64,000 nt of DNA from Butyrivibrio fibrisolvens. Its GTDB lineage: Bacteria; Bacillota; Clostridia; Lachnospirales; Lachnospiraceae. The stretch covers positions 3,162,001 to 3,226,000 of the forward strand of contig NZ_CP146963.1 of NCBI RefSeq assembly GCF_037113525.1. Direction: 5' to 3'. Positions 16,477 through 24,161 of the stretch are shown piece by piece; position 1 is the first letter of the stretch; each line of letters opens with the position of its first letter. The position numbers and the translations under genes were made by a program. Under the pieces are notes generated by a model. That model saw only the letters and a list, made by a program, of their open reading frames with translations. It was not told where the DNA came from and did not search any database.

Positions 16477-17733
16477 TCAGTCTTTTACTGTAATATAGCT
16501 TTCAACGTAGTCCTTCATCTCAAGCAGGTGGTCCGGGTCATCTCCGTCAGTTACATAGAGCATGAACTGAATATTGCTGTTGCCAAGGAGTGTCAGATAA
16601 GCATAGCCTGCGTAGTTATAATCAATAACTTCTCCATTGCTTGCTTCCTCGCCGTCTCCCGAAGCGCCTTGATGCACTCCCCAATATGAATCGTAGGAAG
16701 CATCTTCGACCCAGAAGATTATGTGATCGCCATTTGCGTCTTCGCCTTCTATGTACACTTCAGAGGTGTAGCCTGACTCTTCATAATAGTGGATATATGA
16801 TGATTCGATCGATGTAAATAGTGACAGATTCAGGGAATAAGTCTCTCCTGACATTTCGAACTCGAGAGTATCAAGTGATGTATCAAGTTCCTTGCTTACA
16901 TATTCATGGCCCTCAACCATTGGGTAGTAGGGGGTAAAATACTCATCTACAAATTCATCGCTATACCAGTAATGCGTATACACGCCGGAATTAATAGGTC
17001 CAGTCAGGTAGCCTTCGTAGAAATCCAGCTCTACATAGAACTTATCGAAGGTATAGATCTGGTTATTATCGTCCACGATAGGTGAGATGTCCATGAATGC
17101 ACGAACTTCCTCCGGATAGATCTTACTATCATCATCCTGGAAAAAGACCTCCGGCAAATTATCAGTTGATGCTAAGAGCTGGCCGATTATGCACTCATTA
17201 AACGGTACGGCATAAGGATATGGATTGTATATCCAGCATTCTTCGGAAAAATCACTTTCAATATATTCGCCATCAACGTTATCCCATATATCGAGGCAAT
17301 CAGGGCCATTTCCCATTTCGCCGCTATATGGTCCGACATACATTTCATCCATGGCCGTTAATCTGTCTTCCATTTCTGATCCGCGGTAGTGATATGAAAC
17401 TATGCATCCCTGATCCTGCAATTCTTTGATGGTCATTCCTGCATAGAACTTAACGCCGTAATCATCAACAAAGCTTCCGTCCCACTGTGAATCCGGACCT
17501 GCAACCTGGCCTTTTTCGAATTCACCGCTGTCCTGGTCTTCCTCTTCGCCAGCCTCTTCAGCCTCTTTTTCTTCTTCAGAATCTTCTTCAGAATCTTCAG
17601 ACTCTTCTTCGGTTTCTTCTTCCCCTTCTTCGGTATCCGCATCCCCTCTACCTAAGCTGACATCTCCGCATCCGGATAATACAGCAAAAGACATTACGAA
17701 TGCCATGATGCTTGATAAATACTTTTTCTTCAT
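16477..17733 (-). CDS. Secreted lipoprotein with acidic linker, unknown function
   Basis: A 418-residue lipoprotein. The signal peptide ends in LSGC (Cys22). Residues ~30-80 are an almost pure Glu/Asp/Ser linker (EEETEEESEDSEEDSEEE), typical of proteins tethered to the envelope. The rest is a soluble Tyr/Asp-rich domain with no family I recognise; landmarks are GVKFYAGMTIKELQDQGCIV and YAGYAYLTLLGNSNIQFMLY. GGAG lies 7 bases before the ATG. It converges on the Rpn fragment gene. The 150 bases upstream hold repeat copy 5 and a 29-bp palindrome instead of an obvious promoter. Confidence 0.7.
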   Translation of the reverse strand: MKKKYLSSIMAFVMSFAVLSGCGDVSLGRGDADTEEGEEETEEESEDSEEDSEEEKEAEEAGEEEDQDSGEFEKGQVAGPDSQWDGSFVDDYGVKFYAGMTIKELQDQGCIVSYHYRGSEMEDRLTAMDEMYVGPYSGEMGNGPDCLDIWDNVDGEYIESDFSEECWIYNPYPYAVPFNECIIGQLLASTDNLPEVFFQDDDSKIYPEEVRAFMDISPIVDDNNQIYTFDKFYVELDFYEGYLTGPINSGVYTHYWYSDEFVDEYFTPYYPMVEGHEYVSKELDTSLDTLEFEMSGETYSLNLSLFTSIESSYIHYYEESGYTSEVYIEGEDANGDHIIFWVEDASYDSYWGVHQGASGDGEEASNGEVIDYNYAGYAYLTLLGNSNIQFMLYVTDGDDPDHLLEMKDYVESYITVKD

Positions 17734-17810
17734 ACGCTGTCTCCTTTTGAAATTAGTCTAGACAGCGTATAAGTATACTATGGATGGGGGAATATGTCGA
17801 ATTATAGGAA

Positions 17811-17830
17811 TATTACCAGGTTCAATATAC
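17811..17830. repeat. Dispersed repeat copy 5
   Basis: TATTACCAGGTTCAATATAC runs directly into the TTCGGAAC palindrome, so the 3'-end tag and the 5' promoter boxes of the AAA gene type are adjacent here with no gene between. Confidence 0.5.
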
Positions 17831-17876
17831 ATTGTTCGGAACAATGTATATTTCGCTTCGATATTGTTCCGAACTA
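17824..17876. repeat. 29-bp perfect palindrome plus third TTCGGAAC half-site
   Basis: AATATACATTGTTC and GAACAATGTATATT flank a single G (17824-17852), followed 8 bases later by ATATTGTTCCGAACTATATC. These boxes match those at 11476-11579 upstream of the AAA gene. It could be an operator, a hairpin at a transcript end, or the scar of a deleted gene copy. Confidence 0.65.
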
Positions 17877-17883
17877 TATCAAA

Positions 17884-18897
17884 TTAATACTCATCATACC
17901 AGTAATCTTCCGCCGCATCATAAGCTTCGTCTTCATCTTCGTACTCGTCTTCATAATCGTAAAATTCTTCATACTTGTCATCAGCGAAGTCGTCTGCCGA
18001 GTCGTAGTCGTGCACGTCGTATGGGTCGTAGCTGCCAGAGCTGCTGCCTGTCGTATCTTTTTTGCCAGAGGAGTCTGTATCTTTTTTGCCAGAAGAATTT
18101 GTAGTTGTGGTGTCCTTAGATTTCTTCTTTTCGCTATCGGAGGTCCAGCTGCCATCGGCTTCTATAGTTCCTGTGTCATATTTTATGAGCTTTACTACTT
18201 CTCCGTGGCTTTCTCTGCAGTTATAGATAGTATATCTGTTGTTTTTGATCACGCTAAACATATATGTGCCGGGACTATACTCGGTTGTACCGGCAGTAAA
18301 GGTGCAGCGTTGGGTGTATTCAATCCATAGATAGTGATCTTTGTATTCTATTGAATCGCGGGGCTGGTATTTGTACTGCTCGAACATCTGGTAATAGTTG
18401 CTGCCGTAATACAGTTCGGACAGATTATGCTCTATTTCATCCTGGATCTTTAAGAGCATATTGCACTTGTCTAAATCGGGAATGCTGTTAAAGCTTGTAT
18501 CCAATTGGACTGTTACATAGGCTTTGTCAAGATTGCCCCATGATCCTATGCGTTCAGCAGTAGTTTCAGCGGAACGTATGTCGTCATATACAACTTCGGC
18601 GGTTACTGATTCTACGTAGTCGCCGTCTCTGATCATGTATAAGACGGAGTTTTCTACTGTATATTTATATGCGTCCCTGGCTGCGTCAAGCTCTTCGGCC
18701 AGGTTTGGCTTCTCGCGATTGAGGCGCACGTGCTCCCAGTAATGGCCCCAGCTTCCGTATTTGTTGGTTACCTGGTAGTTGATCTTTATGGCTTCTATTA
18801 TGAGTAGGCCCAGGCAGAATATGATACAGCCCAGGATTAGGGATTTCTTGGTGGATAATTTATTAGATGTATTGGGTTCTTGAATTTCTTCTGACAT
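17884..18897 (-). CDS. Single-pass membrane protein with acidic Tyr/Asp-rich tail
   Basis: A 337-residue protein. One membrane helix near residues 23-42 (LILGCIIFCLGLLIIEAI) is followed by an external domain of ~200 residues with no recognised family (for example AYVTVQLDTSFNSIPDLDKC), then a Ser/Lys/Thr linker with a repeated SSGKKDT, and a highly acidic C-terminus of alternating Tyr, Asp and Glu (EFYDYEDEYEDEDEAYD). Acidic tails like this can bind calcium or wall polymers; this is only a suggestion. I start at ATG 18897 (GAGGT, 8 bases), not the GTG at 18912. Confidence 0.65.
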   Translation of the reverse strand: MSEEIQEPNTSNKLSTKKSLILGCIIFCLGLLIIEAIKINYQVTNKYGSWGHYWEHVRLNREKPNLAEELDAARDAYKYTVENSVLYMIRDGDYVESVTAEVVYDDIRSAETTAERIGSWGNLDKAYVTVQLDTSFNSIPDLDKCNMLLKIQDEIEHNLSELYYGSNYYQMFEQYKYQPRDSIEYKDHYLWIEYTQRCTFTAGTTEYSPGTYMFSVIKNNRYTIYNCRESHGEVVKLIKYDTGTIEADGSWTSDSEKKKSKDTTTTNSSGKKDTDSSGKKDTTGSSSGSYDPYDVHDYDSADDFADDKYEEFYDYEDEYEDEDEAYDAAEDYWYDEY

Positions 18898-18926
18898 GGC
18901 TTGGTACCTCACGATGAGCGAAAGGG

Positions 18927-19193
18927 GTGCGCTTTAAGTGTATTCTCGTTGGCGGAATAGCAAAGAGGGAGCACGCGGCTCCCTCTGAGGTTATTATACT
19001 ATATTGCTTAGTGGTGTGCCAGATTGCGGCTTTTATAATATACTTACTATTCTCAAAGGACTATAATGATTTCTATATCTATAAAGCAGAAGCTGTTGAT
19101 TGTTCAAGGCCATGGGTGACTATCTATAATGACAAGCACCATTACGAATATGTAAAGTACCCGGAAAGGGATAAGTATAATAGGATTGTTTGA
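18927..19193 (+). other. Doubtful open frame, possibly the tail of a lost gene
   Basis: The 88-codon frame opens at a GTG inside a region with a strong hairpin (AGAGGGAGC at 18963 with GGCTCCCTCT), so its first half is unlikely to be coding. The second half (DCSRPWVTIYNDKHHYEYVK) has ordinary protein composition and may be a remnant. I found no family match. The rest of the 18898-19258 gap contains only this and the terminator at 19204. Confidence 0.25.
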
Positions 19194-19203
19194 TATTTCC
19201 TTC

Positions 19204-19233
19204 TTTAGACGATAAAAGGGAGCCATTTGGGCT
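19204..19233 (-). terminator. Terminator of the small HTH gene
   Basis: AGGGAGCC pairs with GGGCTCCCT around ATTT, followed on the minus strand by TTTT. It lies 26 bases after the stop codon at 19259. Confidence 0.75.
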
Positions 19234-19258
19234 CCCTCTAGAATATTATTTCATTGAT

Positions 19259-19546
19259 TTATACTCTTTGTTTAGGAACAAACTCAATTTTAAGGACCAT
19301 GCCCATTCCATCAGCCAATCTTTTCAAGAGATTAAGCGATGGATTTCGAGTTCCATTTTCTATTTTACTTATATCTGCCTGGTTGATTCCTGTCCGTTCA
19401 GCTAGCTCTTTCTGCGTAAGATTCTGCGAATTTCGTGCATCTACTATAGCTCTGATCACATCCATCTCAGGCTGAATGGCTTCATATTCTTTTTTGAATT
19501 CTTCATCTTTCAACTGCTCATCAAGCATATCATTAAAGGTTCTCAT
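19259..19546 (-). CDS. XRE-family HTH antitoxin
   Basis: A 95-residue protein with a central helix-turn-helix (QNLTQKELAERTGINQADIS, then KIENGTRNPSLNLLKRLADG) after an acidic N-terminal helix. This is the layout of antitoxins paired with HigB/Gp49 (RelE-like) toxins. The toxin gene is reduced to its last ~37 codons directly upstream, overlapping this start (ATGA), so the antitoxin appears to be an orphan. An intact promoter with a palindromic operator precedes the remnant, so it may still be expressed and self-repressed. Confidence 0.85.
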   Translation of the reverse strand: MRTFNDMLDEQLKDEEFKKEYEAIQPEMDVIRAIVDARNSQNLTQKELAERTGINQADISKIENGTRNPSLNLLKRLADGMGMVLKIEFVPKQRV

Positions 19547-19656
19547 GATTTATCCATCCTTTCTATATAATCTAATCTGCGTTGTTTTGCCAGTTTTATG
19601 GCATCCGGTGGTGTTTTCTGTGTTTTCTTGACCAAATTGTATGGCATATATGCCAT
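19543..19656 (-). pseudogene. C-terminal remnant of a HigB/Gp49-type toxin
   Basis: The frame reads PYNLVKKTQKTPPDAIKLAK followed by QRRLDYIERMDKS and a stop overlapping the antitoxin start. K-K-T-Q-K-T-P with a following basic helix is the signature C-terminus of Gp49/HigB toxins. The first ~70 residues are missing, and the remaining first codons lie within the promoter, so no product is expected. Confidence 0.7.
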
Positions 19657-19664
19657 ATTGTCAA
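19636..19664 (-). promoter_or_regulatory. Promoter with palindromic operator for the orphan antitoxin
   Basis: On the minus strand TTGACA (19664-19659) and TACAAT (19641-19636) are separated by exactly 17 bases. The spacer and edge of the -10 box contain the perfect palindrome ATGGCATATATGCCAT (19641-19656), well placed for autorepression. Confidence 0.8.
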
Positions 19665-19933
19665 TTATAGCGTTCCCTTTCTTCAAACTCAATATTTTTT
19701 GTAACGATCAACTCATCTATAGTAACTCCCAGTAATTGAGCCATTATTATAAAGTTATCCATGGAAGGGAGGCTATTTCCTTTTCCGTTTGCTGTAGAAT
19801 ACCACTTATACACGCTCTGTACTGTTCCCAGATGAAGTTCTTTCCTAATATCTTCTGGCTTATATCCTTTTTCTTCGAACATACGCCTAATATTAGCGCA
19901 TGTAGCCTTAGCATTAATAACCTTTTCAGGCAT
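19661..19933 (-). CDS. Small XRE-like HTH regulator
   Basis: A 90-residue DNA-binding protein: ANIRRMFEEKGYKPEDIRKE, then a helix pair with GTVQSVYKWYSTANGKGNSL, and PSMDNFIIMAQLLGVTIDEL, the typical end of XRE-family domains. GAGGAGG lies 7 bases before the ATG. The 3' end overlaps the -35 box of the antitoxin promoter, so readthrough is possible. Its target is unknown; it sits among toxin-antitoxin remnants and next to a candidate structured RNA transcribed from the opposite strand. Confidence 0.75.
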   Translation of the reverse strand: MPEKVINAKATCANIRRMFEEKGYKPEDIRKELHLGTVQSVYKWYSTANGKGNSLPSMDNFIIMAQLLGVTIDELIVTKNIEFEERERYN

Positions 19934-20017
19934 AGTTAGTCCTCCTCAAATGTTAAAACATAGCCTTTTGGGGTCCAATAATCTGGCATTCCCCTTGTAA
20001 TTGATTGGAAAAAATTC

Positions 20018-20180
20018 GAAATGAATCAAGACAATACAGAGTTATTGCATAAAGCAACCGTTAATGATATCTTAGGATATGAAGTTAGCTCGGCCAGAGT
20101 TAAATACTTCATACAGGTCAGATGTGCAGCATCTGATTCATTTCAAAGAGGGACGTTTTGCAGAACGTCTCTCTTTTTAT
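20018..20180 (+). ncRNA. Candidate structured RNA with intrinsic terminator
   Basis: GAAATGAATCA (20018) pairs perfectly with TGATTCATTTC (20134), closing a ~105-nt interior. Inside are TTGC/GCAA (loop ATAAA), ATATC/GATAT (loop TTAG), an arm with TATGAAGT/ACTTCATA enclosing AGCTC/GAGTT, and GATG/CATC (loop TGCAG). A terminator follows directly: GAGGGACGTT with AACGTCTCTC, then TTTTT. Two of the inner stems share three bases and are alternatives. No clear promoter was found upstream. I do not recognise an RNA family; a peptide reading of the same strand (20021-20311) runs through the terminator and is unlikely. Confidence 0.5.
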
Positions 20181-20218
20181 TTTCCAATGCCTTGTTCTTT
20201 CAAAACGGCATCACTCCT

Positions 20219-21034
20219 TTATCTCAAATATACTTCTGCGCTATGATCTCCTTCGTTATAGTTTGCAAGATAGCATTCATCTATCACTTTTTGGCAGTCA
20301 TAATCAACTAATATTACAGACAATTCACCTCTGTATGCTATCTTATAAGCACGCCCTGCCAGATAATCATATGCATACCGATCATTTACAACTATAGAGC
20401 CTTTTATCTCCTTAGAAGTCTTGTATTCTAATACATTAGCCAATGCAAGCTGTATATCTAATGGTCTGAAACTGCTGCTTCCTGTGACACATCTTATATC
20501 AAACCACCATTGTTTTATTCTGCTCTTTTCAATATTAAGGATTACATTTGGAGCCTTTGAACCGTTAAATCTTTCCAGATCTACGTTATTATTAAAGCGT
20601 ATGTTCTGAGACATCATGGCTGTAAGAAGGATTCCTGTTATACGCCTTTCTTGATCCAGAAGTTCCATTCTTCTGGTAGATTCAACGTCTTTTAGCCCTT
20701 TATAATTCTTTGAAACATTTATGATGTCAGAATGTCTTGAAGATGACTCTTCCACCATTTTTTCTGCCAATATGCTGGCTTTTTGAGTCAGTGTTTCACT
20801 ATCCTGGTATTCTGCGGTGATCATCATATCTTCGTAAGTAACGCCATTCTGCGGATCAGCTGAGCCGGAAGTTAACTTTTTAATTATTTTAGGACTAGGA
20901 ACATAATCGCCCTGCTCCGCTTTATAAATGGTCATGTAGCTAACGCCCGCCACTTCGGCATAGTCTCTTAAACTTCTGTCGCCTCTCGCAAGTCTGATAA
21001 CATCAGCCAGTTCATGATTTTTATTTCGGTTCAT
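20219..21034 (-). CDS. HTH-domain regulator with unknown C-terminal domain
   Basis: A 271-residue protein with an N-terminal helix-turn-helix (RDYAEVAGVSYMTIYKAEQG) and a helical middle. The C-terminal ~110 residues (IKQWWFDIRCVTGSSSFRPL, KTSKEIKGSIVVNDRYAYDY) could be a small ligand- or nuclease-like fold, but I do not recognise it. Start at 21034 with GAGG 6 bases upstream. A DUF-type phage or mobile-element repressor is possible. It lies downstream of a hairpin identical in type to the Rpn terminator. Confidence 0.65.
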   Translation of the reverse strand: MNRNKNHELADVIRLARGDRSLRDYAEVAGVSYMTIYKAEQGDYVPSPKIIKKLTSGSADPQNGVTYEDMMITAEYQDSETLTQKASILAEKMVEESSSRHSDIINVSKNYKGLKDVESTRRMELLDQERRITGILLTAMMSQNIRFNNNVDLERFNGSKAPNVILNIEKSRIKQWWFDIRCVTGSSSFRPLDIQLALANVLEYKTSKEIKGSIVVNDRYAYDYLAGRAYKIAYRGELSVILVDYDCQKVIDECYLANYNEGDHSAEVYLR

Positions 21035-21228
21035 AGTAATCCTCATTTCTAAGATTTGCCAAGGATGTGTTAAATATTTTTATACATCAAAATGTAGCTG
21101 GTTATGTCATCAGTTTTCTTGTATTTACGCTACTTATATCTATTTTACCATAATAAGAATATTATTCAATCTAAACATAGCAAGCAAGACTGTTTATTAT
21201 TTTTAACAGTTTTATTGCTCTAAGAAAA

Positions 21229-21277
21229 TCAAGGCTTCTGATATGATATTTTTGTTATCATAACAGAAGCCTTTTTA
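21229..21277. terminator. Second copy of the AAGGCTTCTG hairpin
   Basis: AAGGCTTCTG (21231) pairs with CAGAAGCCTT (21264), with ATATGAT/ATCATA inside and TTTTT on the plus strand. No plus-strand gene precedes it, so it may serve the DUF4026 gene in reverse or be left over from a lost Rpn copy. Confidence 0.6.
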
Positions 21278-21317
21278 ATTCACTTATGCTCTTTTTGTAC
21301 TTATCAAAACAAGGTGA

Positions 21318-22550
21318 TTACAATAGATAAGCATCATCCGGCCCGATACATTTTTCTTTGGTATAGACCGACCAATCCGTGATCTGGTCAAAAGAATATG
21401 TTCTAACATCACCCTTTTTTATCCCAGCAATATAATATGGATCCTGTGACAGCTCGGCCACAAGGCAGTCGTCTTTTATATCCTTGACTTCAAACCAGAT
21501 GTGCTCTCTGTTCTGCATCGGATCATCGCCGTCCCAGTGCTCTTTGTCCATAACAAGACCGATCTTGACTGTGGCAAGGCTGTCCTCAAGCTCAAAGCCT
21601 TTTTTCAGATAATCAATGCGCTCCCTGGCCAGCCTGCTCATCCTGTCTGTCTCCTGAGTTGAGAAATAATACATCGGATTGTCTTTGATTTCATCATCAA
21701 AAGCCTGGATTGGCGTATATTTCTTGTTATCAAGATCATCTGGGGTGAGGTAGCACATCATCACATAGGTATCCTCCGAATGGTACTCGTCCCTGTCATC
21801 CTCTCCCCCCATAGCTCCTTCTGGGAAAAAACCTATCGCCTCTCTCCAGTCAACCGCAGTCGTCATAAGTGTATAATCTCCGACTCTGCCGATATAAACT
21901 GGATCTCCAGGCTCTATCGGCCTCTCCGACTCGATCATGCGGTATGCCATGTTCTCAATGATCCTGTAGTGGTTATTGTACATCTCTTCGTCAGAATAGA
22001 GCATTTCAAGCTCATACATTCCGCATCTTTTAAGTCCATGCGTATGAAGCCATACTTCACCGCCCTCCCCACTTACTGCCTGCACTGTAAAAAGATATCT
22101 GGGCGCGGGACTAACCTTTGATTTAGCCGCAAGTCTGATCCAGTCTCCTGAGAGTATTTTTTCAGATGGAACATCCATGACTGCAAGCATGTCAGGAATC
22201 AAGGCATTTACGATCCTGATCTGGTCATGGAAGCATACCTGATAATTCTCATTAAAGTCCATCTTGACGGAAAGGCCGCTCTTTACTGCCTGTATCCTTT
22301 CAAGCTCCTCTTCTGTAAAATGGTGCCCCAGTCTCATGAACGGCGGAATCTCTACTTTCCTTGGATAAACAAGTATCAGGTACTCTCTGTCTTCAACGTT
22401 TAATTTTATATACAGCCCATCTTCTTCCTCATAACGTGTCCCCGTCACCTGTATACTTTCATCCGCCTCAAGGTTATTCATGAAGATCTCCGCATCAACT
22501 ACGCTCTCTTCGTCCCTTGGGATAATGATCATGTTGGAAATTTCTTTCAT
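21318..22550 (-). CDS. DUF4026 protein with C-terminal DUF2314 domain
   Basis: A 410-residue soluble protein. The N-terminal region (IIPRDEESVVDAEIFMNNLE, WIRLAAKSKVSPAPRYLFTV, VWLHTHGLKRCGMYELEM) fits DUF4026, and the C-terminal ~75 residues (NREHIWFEVKDI, SQDPYYIAGIKKGDV) fit DUF2314. Both are uncharacterised families found in diverse bacteria; neither has a known catalytic activity. No signal peptide or membrane segment is seen. AGGAGAG is 7 bases before the ATG. It stands alone with divergent neighbours on its 5' side. Confidence 0.8.
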   Translation of the reverse strand: MKEISNMIIIPRDEESVVDAEIFMNNLEADESIQVTGTRYEEEDGLYIKLNVEDREYLILVYPRKVEIPPFMRLGHHFTEEELERIQAVKSGLSVKMDFNENYQVCFHDQIRIVNALIPDMLAVMDVPSEKILSGDWIRLAAKSKVSPAPRYLFTVQAVSGEGGEVWLHTHGLKRCGMYELEMLYSDEEMYNNHYRIIENMAYRMIESERPIEPGDPVYIGRVGDYTLMTTAVDWREAIGFFPEGAMGGEDDRDEYHSEDTYVMMCYLTPDDLDNKKYTPIQAFDDEIKDNPMYYFSTQETDRMSRLARERIDYLKKGFELEDSLATVKIGLVMDKEHWDGDDPMQNREHIWFEVKDIKDDCLVAELSQDPYYIAGIKKGDVRTYSFDQITDWSVYTKEKCIGPDDAYLL

Positions 22551-22726
22551 ACTTTTTCTCTCCTGTCTTTCTTATAATGCCTGTGTTTGAATGTTGTTTA
22601 GACAATTACAGATGATAGCATTGTGGCGGCAGGGTGGCAAGTTTAGCTACATTTTTTCCAAAATGATTCCAAATGTGCTATAGTATTCAAGGCCCAAATT
22701 TAAATGTAATATTGGAGGATTATTAA

Positions 22727-23551
22727 ATGTTTTGTGGAAAATGTGGAGCTCAGGTTCCTGACGGGGCTGCCGTATGCCCTAAGTGCGGCAACAAAATGGA
22801 AAACAAAGAGGCTATGCCAAAGGTAGCTAATGCATCTCAGAATGCCGGCACACAGGCTATAAGTTTCCTTAAGAGCCTTGATAACAAGACTATCGGTATC
22901 ATCGCCACTTGTGCCGTTGCTGTTATTGCGGTTATCTTAATCTTCAAAGCACTCTTTGGCGGAATCAAGCTTGACGGCAGATACACTGATGGTTACTTCA
23001 CCTATACATTCAGTGGCAATGAGGTCACATTCTACTGTTTAGGTACTGAATTTACTGTAAATTACAAGATCAAGAACGATAAGCTTATCTATGATCTGGA
23101 TACTCTCGAGCTGTCCGATGCATGCATTGATTATTGCGAAGATTATTTACATATGGACGATGATGAAATTGAGGATAAGATCGAAAGCATCAAGGAGCAC
23201 AGAGAGGATCCTGTAAAAATTGAATATGACAAGAAAAATAAGACCTTAAAGATCGGCGGCGGAACTTACTATAATGCCGAGAACTACAAGGCAGGACCAA
23301 GCGGTGAATATACATGCGAAGATGATGACGATATCACTATCACTTTCGAAGATGGTGAATTAACCTTCGATAACGACGGCGACGAAGTTACTGTCCCTTA
23401 CAACTGTTTCAAAAAAGGCGACGAAGTATGGATCAATTTCTATAGCTTCGATTTTGAAAATTCAGAATTCTACCACACATACTTTACAAGCGTGATTGAA
23501 GATGTAGATGTAGATGAGATTGTTCTTGGAGATACTTCTTTTGAGAAGTAA
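22727..23551 (+). CDS. Zinc-ribbon membrane protein
   Basis: A 274-residue protein with an N-terminal zinc ribbon (CGKCGAQVPDGAAVCPKCGN, two C-x-x-C pairs), a linker, one membrane helix near residues 60-82 (IIATCAVAVIAVILIFKALF) and an acidic, beta-rich C-terminal domain facing outward (ITITFEDGELTFDNDGDEVT). This architecture is common in Lachnospiraceae and its role is unknown; two similar designs occur at 30957 and 56984 in this window. GGAGG is 8 bases before the ATG. The next gene starts 25 bases later and is probably in the same operon. Confidence 0.8.
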   Translation: MFCGKCGAQVPDGAAVCPKCGNKMENKEAMPKVANASQNAGTQAISFLKSLDNKTIGIIATCAVAVIAVILIFKALFGGIKLDGRYTDGYFTYTFSGNEVTFYCLGTEFTVNYKIKNDKLIYDLDTLELSDACIDYCEDYLHMDDDEIEDKIESIKEHREDPVKIEYDKKNKTLKIGGGTYYNAENYKAGPSGEYTCEDDDDITITFEDGELTFDNDGDEVTVPYNCFKKGDEVWINFYSFDFENSEFYHTYFTSVIEDVDVDEIVLGDTSFEK

Positions 23552-23576
23552 AAGGATCTGAGGATCGGAGCATATT

Positions 23577-24161
23577 ATGGCATTTTTTTCTCAATTGATA
23601 AAAGACTTTTCATGGCTTGCAAAAGCCTTTTCACAACCCAAGAAAGACAGTTCAAAGAAAGAAGATCTGATTGATTTTGATACTATGTATGACGGAGTTG
23701 ATAAGCTTGGCATACGTGGTTATAAAATGACTCATCTAGAAGCATGCAAGAAGATCTGGCATGACTATGTTCCTAAAAGCGGCCAGTCAAACTGTGTTCA
23801 GGGTGAGCTTCTGAGACAATTAGAGGCTTTACGTGGCGAAGCTCAGGATAATGGAAATATCAACTGGGATGATGATTTTGAGTTCTTTTGTGATTTTATC
23901 AGAAAGACCCTTTTGGAATCCGGGATATTTGACGATGCTGTAAAATCAAAGCTTGATGGCTGCCTAAATATCATTAAGAGCAGAGGTAAATACGCATATT
24001 CTTACAACCATGGCCAAATTTCTGATGATACGGTAAATCCTATGCTCTTTGCTTATGTTTACGACGACCTGTATGACTACATCGCTGATGCGATTGCTAT
24101 TTATGATAAATCAAAGGGTGGTCCGGTTCCGTATGCAGGGGAGCCGTCGATGCTGAATTGA
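23577..24161 (+). CDS. Hypothetical protein, C-terminus altered by an IS insertion
   Basis: A 194-residue soluble protein, mostly helical, with no family I recognise (MTHLEACKKIWHDYVPKSGQ, DEFFCDFIRKTLLESGIF-like helices). It follows the zinc-ribbon gene by 25 bases. The last codons read GEPSMLN and stop inside the left end of the IS30-type element. After the element, the duplicated target continues in frame as GEPSIIR then stop, so the ancestral protein probably ended with IIR and the insertion replaced the last three residues while keeping the length. The protein is therefore probably still functional. The original terminator remains downstream of the element at 25950. Confidence 0.75.
   Translation: MAFFSQLIKDFSWLAKAFSQPKKDSSKKEDLIDFDTMYDGVDKLGIRGYKMTHLEACKKIWHDYVPKSGQSNCVQGELLRQLEALRGEAQDNGNINWDDDFEFFCDFIRKTLLESGIFDDAVKSKLDGCLNIIKSRGKYAYSYNHGQISDDTVNPMLFAYVYDDLYDYIADAIAIYDKSKGGPVPYAGEPSMLN

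Noticed and set aside
20021..20311. 96-codon plus-strand frame
   Set aside because: It runs through a strong intrinsic terminator and into the 3' end of an opposite-strand gene; no ribosome binding site.
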